A DNA stretch of 9,470 nucleotides, from assembly GCA_022013235.1 (NCBI GenBank), contig JAKLQR010000283.1, forward strand, positions 1-9,470. Direction: 5' to 3'. Origin of the DNA: Thermodesulfovibrionales bacterium. GTDB taxonomy: Bacteria; Nitrospirota; Thermodesulfovibrionia; Thermodesulfovibrionales; SM23-35. A model generated the notes under the pieces. It did no database searches and was not told the DNA's origin. It was given only the letters and a program-made list of their open reading frames with translations. A program made the translations under genes and the position numbers. This document shows, piece after piece, positions 1 through 5,575 of the stretch (positions within the stretch are counted from its first letter, which is position 1; every line of letters begins with the position of its first letter).

Positions 1-628
1 CAATAACGGCTGGATTAATATTGACGATATTTCCAGTGTGTCTATCGAGCAGTAAAATTCCGTCTTTCGAGGTTTCAAAGAGCCGCCGGTATCGTTCTTC
101 AGACTCCCTTAATTCGTTTTCCATTTGTTTGCGCATGGTGATTTCTCTCTCTATACTCTCTATCGTCTCATTCGTGACATTTTCCAGGGATTCCAACAGT
201 TCGACTTTTGATCCTCCGGATACCCTTGCACTCAGGTCACCCTTTGATACCCTGTGCAGCACATCAAAATGTTCGGCCAGTGCCATGGCAAACTCATGAG
301 ATTGATCAACCATTTCTCCAACATTTTTTGCTGTCATATTAACTATGTTTTTTAATTTTGAAATTATCTCAACTTCTGATTCCTCGGATATTCGAACTTC
401 AGGATCTCCGGAAGATATCTTTTTTAATGCCTCGAAGACCTCGGACAGGCTTATTGCCAGCTCCATGCTAATGCTTTCCAATTCTCTGTCCACATGTGAT
501 GCAGTCTCCTTGAAAGCCTCGAATTCTTTTTTCATATTATTTAAAGATTCTCCTTGTTCAGCAATTTTTTTGCGTAACTCGCTTAGTTTATTTATGCGAA
601 GTTTTTTTGTCTCATTTTTATCTTTCAT
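1..628 (-). CDS. HAMP-HAMP-PAS sensor protein, N-terminal part (runs off left edge)
   Basis: About 209 codons read open from an ATG at 628 down to the window edge, so the C-terminus (perhaps a histidine kinase, more PAS domains or an output domain) is missing. Seen: a charged coiled-coil start (residues 1-55). Two HAMP-like modules follow, about 56-110 (centre ISSGDPEVRISEESEVE) and 113-163 (centre VSKGDLSARVSGGSKVE). A short coiled coil (164-178, ending LRESEERYRRLFE) leads into a PAS domain with the typical DGILLLDRHTGNIVNINPA. There is no signal peptide or membrane segment, so this is a cytoplasmic sensor with soluble tandem HAMP modules. The start MKDKNETKK resembles the start of the PAS-LuxR gene just upstream (MNDDKKTKK), which supports the ATG choice. 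No Shine-Dalgarno lies close to this ATG; see the leader ORF at 625-699. The plus-strand ORFs over this region are shadows. The family call is confident; the final output is unknown. Confidence 0.85.
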   Translation of the reverse strand, partial: MKDKNETKKLRINKLSELRKKIAEQGESLNNMKKEFEAFKETASHVDRELESISMELAISLSEVFEALKKISSGDPEVRISEESEVEIISKLKNIVNMTAKNVGEMVDQSHEFAMALAEHFDVLHRVSKGDLSARVSGGSKVELLESLENVTNETIESIEREITMRKQMENELRESEERYRRLFETSKDGILLLDRHTGNIVNINPAVI

Positions 629-699
629 GGTCGGCGCCTGGGCAAGCCCTTTCTCCTGAGGGAGAAGCAAATAAAAAAGACCGCACTATTTTTACACAA
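625..699 (-). CDS. possible 24-codon leader ORF overlapping the sensor gene
   Basis: Reading the minus strand, GGAGG at 710-706 is followed after 6 nt by TTG (699-697). That opens a 24-codon frame ending in TGA at 627-625, which shares ATGA with the start codon of the HAMP-PAS gene. The peptide begins MCKNSAVFF and ends in a basic tail, LPRRRP, with AGG and AGA codons in its second half. This could supply ribosomes to the downstream gene by translational coupling, because that gene has no Shine-Dalgarno at a usual distance. A 6-bp hairpin lies inside the frame. The evidence is only geometry (RBS, spacing, overlap); nothing marks the peptide as conserved, and the start is the weak codon TTG. 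It could be chance. Confidence 0.3.
   Translation of the reverse strand: MCKNSAVFFICFSLRRKGLPRRRP
651..666 (-). other. hairpin in the leader of the HAMP-PAS gene
   Basis: TTCTCC (651-656) pairs perfectly with GGAGAA (661-666) across a 4-nt loop. GGGC/GCCC (640-643/646-649) lies directly beside it, too tight to fold by itself. In the transcript the 3' arm holds AGGAGA, a Shine-Dalgarno-like string about 24 nt before the ATG at 628, too far to serve it directly. The structure could modulate translation or be a fragment of a dispersed repeat. There is no direct evidence for either. Confidence 0.35.
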
Positions 700-745
700 A
701 ATAAGCCTCCAGAGAGAGAAATAAGTAACATATGCTTATTAAACG

Positions 746-754
746 AATATAGCA
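746..754 (-). promoter_or_regulatory. possible extended -10 promoter for the HAMP-PAS gene
   Basis: On the minus strand the sequence reads TGCTATATT, an extended -10 (TGn plus TATATT, one mismatch to TATAAT). It lies in an AT-rich stretch between the end of the upstream PAS-LuxR gene and the leader of the HAMP-PAS gene. No good -35 box is found at 16-18 bp, so only the extended -10 supports it. Confidence 0.25.
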
Positions 755-807
755 TGAAAAAGATTGTTATTATTGTCAGCAAATTGCCAATATATTACGG
801 ATAAATA

Positions 808-824
808 GCCAGCAATAAACTGGC
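808..824 (-). terminator. weak hairpin just after the PAS-LuxR gene
   Basis: GCCAG (808-812) and CTGGC (820-824) form a 5-bp stem with a 7-nt loop, directly after the TAG stop at 828-826. The following transcript sequence is AU-rich (TATTTATCC) but has no true U-run, so it is at best a weak terminator. Confidence 0.3.
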
Positions 825-825
825 A

Positions 826-2115
826 CTATAAAGACAATGATAAAAGATAGGATTTGAGGTTTGTTTTTTTGTTCTTTAGCCCCAGTTTTTTCCTGATATT
901 CTCTCTGTGAAAGGCGATAGTTCTTGGGGAGGAATGTAACAATTCACCGATTTCTTTGTTCATTTTGCCTTGCCGCAGGAGATTTGCAACACGAATCTCG
1001 GACGGAGTAAAGTTCAAAAACCTGGAGGACAACCTGACCGAAAATGGTAAAATGACCTGGTTTAGATTTGATTCCAGGATATTTACATAGTTCTTCTGTT
1101 TAGCATCCAATGCACACATTTTTAATTTTTCTAAATAGGGGAAAACCAGTTCCTTTATGTTTGACGATACTTTTTCTTCAAGCTCTATTTTGTCTTCATC
1201 CCGTTTCTTTAGCAAGACATTTAAGGCGATATTTGTCTCTTCAATATTTTGGGTCTTCATCTCCAATTCTCTCTCTCTTTTTTTAATCAACTCATCTGCT
1301 TTTTTGCGCTCGGTGATGTCTCTGATATATCCGCCAACGCCGAATTTATTATCTCTTAGTTTGATACGAAATTTACGAGTCTCAAATACCTTATCGCCGC
1401 TCCGCTCCTCTGCTATAACAACAGCTTCCGATTCCAATGCTTTCATATCTGACTGTCTGCAACCCTCTGCAACCGACACAGGCAATAATTCAAAATCTGT
1501 TTTTCCGACAACCTGATCTTCTCCTGCGCCTAAGTATTTAAGAAGAGCTTTATTAACGATTATATGTCGTAATTGTTCGTCTTTAAGAAATACCATGTCA
1601 GATGTGGAGTTTATAAACGTTCGATAAAGCCCTTCTTTTTCTTTTAAAGCCTTTTCTGCCTGCTTGCATTCGGTAATATCTATGAAAGACCCTACGCTCT
1701 TCTTTGTCCCTGAAATCATGACTGCATTAGCACAAATGTATTTCACATTACCATATCTGTCAATAAGCCTGAATTCATAGTTCAGGGGAGCAGCTTTTGG
1801 ATCAGTTCTGCGTAATCGATGATACTCCTTCACTTTTTCAAGGTCATCTTTATGAATGAGCTTCATCCAGCTCTTCTTGCCTTCTATTTCTTCTTTTAAG
1901 TAGCCAGAGAGAATTTCAAATTCTGTATTTATCAGGGATAGTGTGGTATCTTCTTCGTCGATAGCTATGGCAGTTCCGGTATTCTCAAAGAGAGCTCTGT
2001 AGTGTTCTTCTGCCTCCTTACGCTCAGTCTTTGATTTTTCCAGATTAGCAATATGTTGACGCAAGTCAACTAATTCATTGACAAGCTGTTTTTTTGTCTT
2101 TTTATCATCGTTCAT
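826..2115 (-). CDS. PAS-PAS-LuxR family DNA-binding sensor/regulator
   Basis: 429 residues, cytoplasmic, no membrane segment. Seen: an N-terminal coiled coil (1-35). PAS 1 spans about 36-150, with EEHYRALFENTGTAIAI and a PAC-like end FRLIDRYGNVKYICANAV...GSFIDITE. PAS 2 spans about 160-272, with YRTFINSTSDMVFLKDE and ending GGYIRDITERKKADEL. A long coiled coil (273-325) and a conserved linker (326-366) follow. The C-terminal LuxR-type helix-turn-helix (about 368-425) has NFTPSEIRVANLLRQGK, NKEIGELLHSSPRTIAFHR and ENIRKKLGLKNKK. There is no receiver domain and no kinase, so it probably senses a ligand or redox state and binds DNA itself, or works with a separate partner. No cofactor-binding residue can be named with confidence. 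The ATG at 2115 is right because an in-frame TAA lies two codons upstream; its Shine-Dalgarno (GAG) is weak. A 210-bp gap separates it from the divergent small exported gene. Target genes are unknown. Confidence 0.88.
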   Translation of the reverse strand: MNDDKKTKKQLVNELVDLRQHIANLEKSKTERKEAEEHYRALFENTGTAIAIDEEDTTLSLINTEFEILSGYLKEEIEGKKSWMKLIHKDDLEKVKEYHRLRRTDPKAAPLNYEFRLIDRYGNVKYICANAVMISGTKKSVGSFIDITECKQAEKALKEKEGLYRTFINSTSDMVFLKDEQLRHIIVNKALLKYLGAGEDQVVGKTDFELLPVSVAEGCRQSDMKALESEAVVIAEERSGDKVFETRKFRIKLRDNKFGVGGYIRDITERKKADELIKKRERELEMKTQNIEETNIALNVLLKKRDEDKIELEEKVSSNIKELVFPYLEKLKMCALDAKQKNYVNILESNLNQVILPFSVRLSSRFLNFTPSEIRVANLLRQGKMNKEIGELLHSSPRTIAFHRENIRKKLGLKNKKTNLKSYLLSLSL

Positions 2116-2325
2116 TTTTTACATCTCTAAGGCAATTGCTTATTAATAAAAATATACAATATTTCACCAGATATGTCTTCTGAATAGTTATGTAACTGTC
2201 GTGAATTAGCTGTTTTCAATACAGCAGAAAAAAAGGGTACATGCTACTTTATTTCTTCAGAAAATTGTAGGATAGTGACTAACGCTAAAAACGAGAGTAT
2301 TGTTTAAAAGGAGGTAAATAGGGAT

Positions 2326-2517
2326 ATGCGTAAGAAAATCGTTATGCTTATTTCGCTATGCCTGTGTATGAGCTGTGCTGCTGCTGTTCAGGAAACATCT
2401 CCCGGTACAAAGGGAAAAGTAGCGGTGTGTCATAAAGGCAAGAAGACGCTCCATGTTGACGAATCAGCGGTGAAAGCTCATTTGGGGCATGGCGATTATC
2501 TCGGACCCTGCAGGTAA
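2326..2517 (+). CDS. small exported Cys/His-motif protein
   Basis: 63 residues behind a strong ribosome-binding site (AAAGGAGGT, 11 nt before the ATG). Residues 1-20 form a signal peptide: positive MRKK, then the hydrophobic core IVMLISLCLCMSC. Cleavage could be by signal peptidase I after AAA (18-20). Lipidation at Cys17 is possible, but the residue at -3 is Cys rather than Leu, so the lipobox is poor. The mature part of about 43 residues is essentially one module: C35-H36, H43, then H52-x-x-H55-G-D and C62 near the C-terminus (KVAVCHKGKK ... AHLGHGDYLGPC). Short modules of this type (CH.G...L.V...A...H..HGD..G.C) occur at the end or in the body of many secreted bacterial proteins; their function is not established as far as I know. 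The two Cys and four His suggest a metal site or a disulfide, which is inference. It is not a c-type cytochrome (no CxxCH). It stands alone, with no obvious partner. Confidence 0.8.
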   Translation: MRKKIVMLISLCLCMSCAAAVQETSPGTKGKVAVCHKGKKTLHVDESAVKAHLGHGDYLGPCR

Positions 2518-2686
2518 GAGAAAGCGGTCAAGCCAAACATTCACAAAAGACTGCATTCACGCCTGCTTTTCCGTATCAAAAGAAGGGCTGTAATATTCAG
2601 AGAATACGAATCAACCGAGAAACGACGACGTACAAAAATAGCTTCTCATGAGCAGAAGCATACTGCCATCCCCTTATATTTTCTTC

Positions 2687-2715
2687 TTGTAAAAAGGGAT
2701 TCAAAAGTATATATT
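2687..2715 (+). promoter_or_regulatory. probable vapBC promoter
   Basis: TTGTAA (2687-2692) as -35 and TATATT (2710-2715, one mismatch to TATAAT) as -10, with a 17-bp spacer. The -10 lies inside the palindrome at 2708-2726, as expected for an autorepressed toxin-antitoxin operon. The -35 matches 4 of 6 bases. Confidence 0.5.
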
Positions 2716-2726
2716 AATAATATATA
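2708..2726. promoter_or_regulatory. 19-bp palindrome, probable VapB/VapBC operator
   Basis: TATATATTA, one central A, then TAATATATA: a perfect 9+1+9 inverted repeat, 18 bp before the vapB start codon and covering its probable -10 box. AbrB-fold antitoxins bind such palindromes as dimers and, with their toxin, repress their own operon. The role is inferred from position. The low complexity of the AT tract means part of the symmetry could be chance. Confidence 0.5.
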
Positions 2727-2744
2727 TTAACATGGAGGTGAACC

Positions 2745-2972
2745 ATGAGGACTGCAAAGCTATTCCGTAATGGTCAAAGTCAAGCTGTGCGACTGCCTAA
2801 GGAATTCAGGTTTAAGGAAGATCATGTGTTTATCAAGAAGGCGGGGAATGTTGTACTGCTCATACCTGCAAATAAGTCCTGGGAATCTCTTTTCAACAGC
2901 CTTGATAAATTCTCCGATGACTTCATGAGTGATCGGAAACAGCTCAGGAATCAGAAAAGAGAGGCCCTCTAA
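2745..2972 (+). CDS. vapB: VapB-type antitoxin (AbrB/SpoVT fold)
   Basis: 75 residues. The N-terminal half (1-45) is a swapped-hairpin AbrB/MazE DNA-binding domain, with AKLFRNGQSQAVRLPKEFRF followed by VFIKKAGNVVLLIPA. The C-terminal part (47-75: W.SLF.SLDKFSDDFMSDR) is the flexible segment that, in VapB families, wraps around the VapC toxin and blocks its active site. The ribosome-binding site GGAGGTG (2734-2740) sits 4 nt before the ATG and is strong, in keeping with an antitoxin made in excess over its toxin. The stop TAA shares one base with the toxin's ATG (TAATG), so translation is probably coupled. It probably also represses the operon through the palindrome at 2708-2726. Length and motifs fit the family; confidence in the pair is high. 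Confidence 0.93.
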   Translation: MRTAKLFRNGQSQAVRLPKEFRFKEDHVFIKKAGNVVLLIPANKSWESLFNSLDKFSDDFMSDRKQLRNQKREAL

Positions 2973-3373
2973 TGATGTTCATGCTTGATACCAATGCCTG
3001 CATTTATCTTATTAAACAGAAATCACGGAACCTGCTTAAGCGGTTTAACAATCATTCGGTTGGAGATATTGGAATATCATCTATAACGCTCGCAGAACTA
3101 CAGTACGGCGTAGCAAAAAGTCTCTATGTTAATAAGAATAAGGAGGCGCTTGCTGAATTCATTCTCCCTCTTGAAATAGCTGACTTCGATGAAAAAGCAG
3201 CTGAAAGTTATGGAACAGTACGCACCGGTCTTGAAAAATCAGGAAAGACAGTCGGTTCAATGGATATGCTAATAGGCGCCCATGCCCTTAGCCTCGATGT
3301 TACAGTCATAACAAACAATATAAAAGAATTCAGAAAGATAAAGAACCTGAAAGTTGAAGACTGGACCGCCTAA
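2972..3373 (+). CDS. vapC: VapC-type PIN-domain ribonuclease toxin
   Basis: 133 residues, one complete PIN domain. Visible active-site elements: D6 in MLDTNACIYLIK, E42 in SSITLAELQYGVAKS, D98 in GSMDMLIGAHAL, and the C-terminal TNNIKEFRKIKNLKVEDW (113-131), which corresponds to the TNNTREF...L.VEDW signature of plasmid and chromosomal VapC toxins. The acidic residues would hold Mg2+ for RNA cleavage; related VapC enzymes cut initiator tRNA or 23S rRNA, but the target here cannot be read from sequence. It starts at ATG 2972 overlapping the vapB stop; a second ATG follows immediately, so the first residue is uncertain by one to three positions. It appears intact and active, with the antitoxin just upstream. 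No U-rich terminator hairpin follows; AT-rich sequence runs on toward rlmN. Confidence 0.93.
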   Translation: MMFMLDTNACIYLIKQKSRNLLKRFNNHSVGDIGISSITLAELQYGVAKSLYVNKNKEALAEFILPLEIADFDEKAAESYGTVRTGLEKSGKTVGSMDMLIGAHALSLDVTVITNNIKEFRKIKNLKVEDWTA

Positions 3374-3403
3374 ATTTTTTGTATGTGGCTTAAAATGACC
3401 CAG

Positions 3404-3409
3404 TATAAT
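3404..3409 (+). promoter_or_regulatory. possible -10 box upstream of rlmN
   Basis: A perfect TATAAT lies 97 bp before the GTG start of rlmN, in AT-rich DNA between vapC and rlmN. The only -35-like string is TTGTAT at 3379-3384, with a long 19-bp spacer, so the assignment is tentative. Confidence 0.3.
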
Positions 3410-3500
3410 ATATCATGTTAAACTTAATGATTAACAATATAACATATTGAATATTTTAATTAATATTTAATCACTCTCGAAAAACGACCTTCTCCGTTTT

Positions 3501-4481
3501 GTGCAGGAACAGGCGCTTCCCCGATACAGGGCTCAGCAGTTGATTCACTGGATATATCAGAGATATGTGACGTCAATAGATGATATCACCGAGTTTTCGA
3601 AGGACCTGCGAAAAAAACTCTCTGAAAAAGCGTATATCAGCAATCTGGGTCTCGTCAGGCATCTCCATTCTTCGGATGGTTCAGCAAAATTTCTGTTTTC
3701 TCTCGAAGACAGCCGGACAATTGAGAGTGTTCTCATCCCGGACGAGAACCGCCTTACGCTCTGCATTTCTTCCCAGGTTGGATGTGCGATGGGATGCAGG
3801 TTCTGTATGACAGGAGCTGGTGGTTTCATCAGGAACTTGAAGGCGTATGAGATAGTGGACCAGATTATCGCGGTCAACAGGATTCTTCAGCCGCGGAAAG
3901 TAACGAACCTTGTCCTCATGGGAATGGGAGAGCCTTTTACGAATTTCGATGAAGTCGTTGAAGCGCTCTGGCGCATTGTTCTTTTTATCGGCATATCAAA
4001 ACGGAAAATTACCGTCTCTACCGCGGGAGTGGTTCCGAAAATCAGCCTTTTTTCGCAGAAAGCTCCGGAGGTAAACCTCGCAGTCTCGTTAAACGCTGCG
4101 ACAGATGAGGCGAGAAGTGATCTCATGCCTGTAAACAAAAGGTATCCTCTCGCGTCATTGATTGCGTCATGTAAAAAGTTCCCTCTTCAGCCAACAAGAA
4201 AGATCACTTTTGAATATGTCATGATCAGGGACAAAAACGATTCGCAGGAAGACGCAAGAAAGCTGGTAAAACTTTTGAAAGGGTTGCGCTGCAAGGTGAA
4301 CCTCATTCCTTTCAATCCCTTTCACGGGACTGAGCTGAAAAGACCTTCTGACCAACGGATACTCTCATTCCAGAAGATTCTGCTCGAAGGCCATGTGCGG
4401 GCGTTGGTACGGGAGAGCAAGGGCCTGGACATACAGGCTGCCTGCGGTCAGCTCAGGGCATCGTCAGATCCCCTAAGATGA
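3501..4481 (+). CDS. rlmN: RlmN-type dual-specificity RNA (adenine-C2) methyltransferase, N-terminus shortened
   Basis: 326 residues from GTG 3501. A radical SAM enzyme that methylates C2 of A2503 in 23S rRNA and, in known members, A37 of some tRNAs. All key residues are present: the 4Fe-4S cluster motif C95-x3-C99-x2-C102 (VGCAMGCRFCMTG), the SAM-binding GMGEP (141-145), the methyl-carrying Cys315 (QAACGQLRA) and the second conserved Cys88 (TLCISSQVGC). The N-terminal RNA-binding region begins abruptly at MQEQALPRYRAQQLIHWIYQ, about 20 residues short of the family. In the same frame, the 10 codons before the GTG read SLSKNDLLRF, which fits the missing helix, and then comes an in-frame TAA (3468-3470). 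No Shine-Dalgarno precedes the GTG. So it is either an N-truncated working gene or one newly broken at its 5' end, possibly linked to vapBC lying 128 bp upstream. Cfr was considered; the motifs fit RlmN better. Confidence 0.9.
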   Translation: MQEQALPRYRAQQLIHWIYQRYVTSIDDITEFSKDLRKKLSEKAYISNLGLVRHLHSSDGSAKFLFSLEDSRTIESVLIPDENRLTLCISSQVGCAMGCRFCMTGAGGFIRNLKAYEIVDQIIAVNRILQPRKVTNLVLMGMGEPFTNFDEVVEALWRIVLFIGISKRKITVSTAGVVPKISLFSQKAPEVNLAVSLNAATDEARSDLMPVNKRYPLASLIASCKKFPLQPTRKITFEYVMIRDKNDSQEDARKLVKLLKGLRCKVNLIPFNPFHGTELKRPSDQRILSFQKILLEGHVRALVRESKGLDIQAACGQLRASSDPLR

Positions 4482-4509
4482 CCTGGAATCACTCAGTCAC
4501 GCGATCAAG

Positions 4510-4596
4510 AATCCTCCCCTTTCCAAGGGGAGGTGGGTGGGGTTTTTTAGAATAATTTTCAAACCTCCCCAGCCCCTCCTTATAAAGGAGGGGATT
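4510..4596. repeat. double-hairpin GC-rich intergenic repeat
   Basis: Two perfect 9-bp stems, each with a 3-nt loop: CCTCCCCTT/AAGGGGAGG (4513-4521/4525-4533) and CCCCTCCTT/AAGGAGGGG (4573-4581/4585-4593). The sequence inside them, GGTGGGTGGGGTTT on the left and AAACCTCCCCAGCC on the right, is also roughly complementary. The whole begins with AAT and ends with ATT, so it is a large imperfect inverted repeat whose halves each fold by themselves. Elements of this look (CCCCTCC...GGAGGGG followed by TGGGGAGGTTT) are dispersed in many copies between genes in several bacterial phyla, from memory. Here it sits 29 bp after rlmN; the first stem followed by GGTTTTTT may also terminate transcription. 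Confidence 0.75.
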
Positions 4597-4643
4597 GTAC
4601 TACTTTTCACCGCATGGGTTACCAGAACCTTAATTCTTTATTC

Positions 4644-4672
4644 TTGACTATGACTGCATATTGGCATATCAT
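4644..4672 (+). promoter_or_regulatory. promoter of the ferritin-like gene
   Basis: TTGACT (4644-4649) as -35 and TATCAT (4667-4672) as -10, with exactly 17 bp between. Each box has one mismatch to the sigma70 consensus. It lies 42 bp before the ATG, and just downstream of the double-hairpin repeat, which would insulate it from rlmN. Confidence 0.65.
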
Positions 4673-4713
4673 TGAAAATATTCCGTCTCACATTTTTCTG
4701 AAAGGAGTTTCTT

Positions 4714-5568
4714 ATGAAAAAAACTCAGTTGATTGCCCTTTTAAACAGGGATATGACCGATGAACATGCAGCCATAATACGGTATCTTGTCCACGCATGG
4801 ATGGAAGGTGAAGACACTCCGATAGGGGCCAGTCTCCTGTCCAGGTCGCGCGAGGAAATGTGGCATATGCACTGGCTCGGTATGAGTATCGGGCAACTGG
4901 GAGGTGAACCGAATTTCACCCCGGCCCCGTATCCCTATGATCCGACAAACAGGGCAACGATATTCAAGTCTTATGTAGAGTACGAAGAAAAGCTTGTCCC
5001 CCATTATAATGGTGAAGCCGATATGGTTGACGACCCCCACATAAAGAGGGTGTTGCAGCGCGAGGCGTGGGAGTCGGCAATCCATGCACGGAAATTTCAG
5101 CGAATCCTGAAAAAGCTGACCCCTGAACAGGCACGCACAGCCCCGGGAGGGGAAATGGAAATCCCGGTGGAATTCATCAATCTTCTGCAAAGAGAAGTGA
5201 CGAGCAAGTACAATGAGATGCTCCAGCATGTGCGCTATTCATGGGTTTTCCAGAAGAACGGACTTAGGTCATGGCAGCTTATGGATCAGGCCATGGAAAA
5301 GATGAAACAGCTTGCGCATTTTGCCGAGGACATCGGCGGAAACGGGATGCCTCCACAGTTTAAACCCGGGAAGATCGATTTGAGCAGGGTGATGGCAAAG
5401 GCTATTTTCAAGTCGGCGGATGATGCCCTGAAGTCTCACAGGCGGCATCTTAAACTGAAAAAAGACCCCGAAGTCAACAAACATGGCGGGCTGGTGATCA
5501 ACCTTGACCTCACAATACAGCAGGAACAGTATCAGGCAGAAGAACTGAAAGATATGGAAAAGAAATAA
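4714..5568 (+). CDS. protein with two ferritin-like four-helix domains
   Basis: 284 residues, soluble, behind a strong Shine-Dalgarno (AAAGGAG, 6 nt before the ATG). The first bundle (about 1-136) has ferritin/bacterioferritin features: E17 and Y24 in helix A (TDEHAAIIRYLVHAW), E48-x-x-H51 in helix B (REEMWHMHWLG, then LGGEP), glutamates 89-92 in helix C, and E117, E120 and H124 in helix D (REAWESAIHARKF). These would bind two irons. The second part (about 150-284) repeats the plan: INLLQREVTSKYNEMLQHVRY, then AMEKMKQLAHFAEDI followed by GG and G-M-P, and a last helix TIQQEQYQAEEL. The positions matching ExxH are K196-x-x-Q199 and E271-x-x-Q274, so the second bundle has probably lost its metal site. 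Likely role: iron handling or oxidative-stress defence, in the cytoplasm; the exact activity is unknown. It is monocistronic by its own promoter and possible terminator. Confidence 0.8.
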   Translation: MKKTQLIALLNRDMTDEHAAIIRYLVHAWMEGEDTPIGASLLSRSREEMWHMHWLGMSIGQLGGEPNFTPAPYPYDPTNRATIFKSYVEYEEKLVPHYNGEADMVDDPHIKRVLQREAWESAIHARKFQRILKKLTPEQARTAPGGEMEIPVEFINLLQREVTSKYNEMLQHVRYSWVFQKNGLRSWQLMDQAMEKMKQLAHFAEDIGGNGMPPQFKPGKIDLSRVMAKAIFKSADDALKSHRRHLKLKKDPEVNKHGGLVINLDLTIQQEQYQAEELKDMEKK

Positions 5569-5575
5569 ACGAGAG

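Noticed and set aside
21..659. Two plus-strand ORFs (21-299, 345-659), Ser/Phe-rich
   Set aside because: Their minus strand encodes a clear HAMP-HAMP-PAS protein; the composition is that of an antisense shadow.
626..670. TTG 668-670 as the start of the HAMP-PAS protein
   Set aside because: It would add a 14-residue extension unlike the related gene's N-terminus and has no RBS.
607..804. Plus-strand 65-codon ORF
   Set aside because: It overlaps the sensor's start and leader, has no RBS and resembles nothing.
2209..2225. GCTGT/ACAGC hairpin in the divergent gap
   Set aside because: A 5-bp stem with a 7-nt loop and no placement that suggests a role.
2641..2659. GCTTCT/AGAAGC hairpin as terminator of the small exported gene
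   Set aside because: It lies more than 120 bp after the stop and has no following T-run.
3415..3446. AT-rich inverted repeats (ATGTTA/TAACAT, GTTAA/TTAAC) before rlmN
   Set aside because: Short arms in low-complexity DNA, expected by chance; no support for an operator.
3501..4481. Cfr-type resistance methyltransferase
   Set aside because: Sequence features (TLCISSQVGC, GMGEPFTNFD, VSLNAATDEARSDLMPVNKRYPL-type region) are those of housekeeping RlmN; no resistance context.
4510..4596. CRISPR repeat or tRNA
   Set aside because: Only two hairpins in inverted orientation, no spaced direct repeats, and no cloverleaf or anticodon arm.
4741..5229. Minus-strand 162-codon ORF
   Set aside because: Antisense to the ferritin-like gene, which has a promoter, RBS and family motifs.
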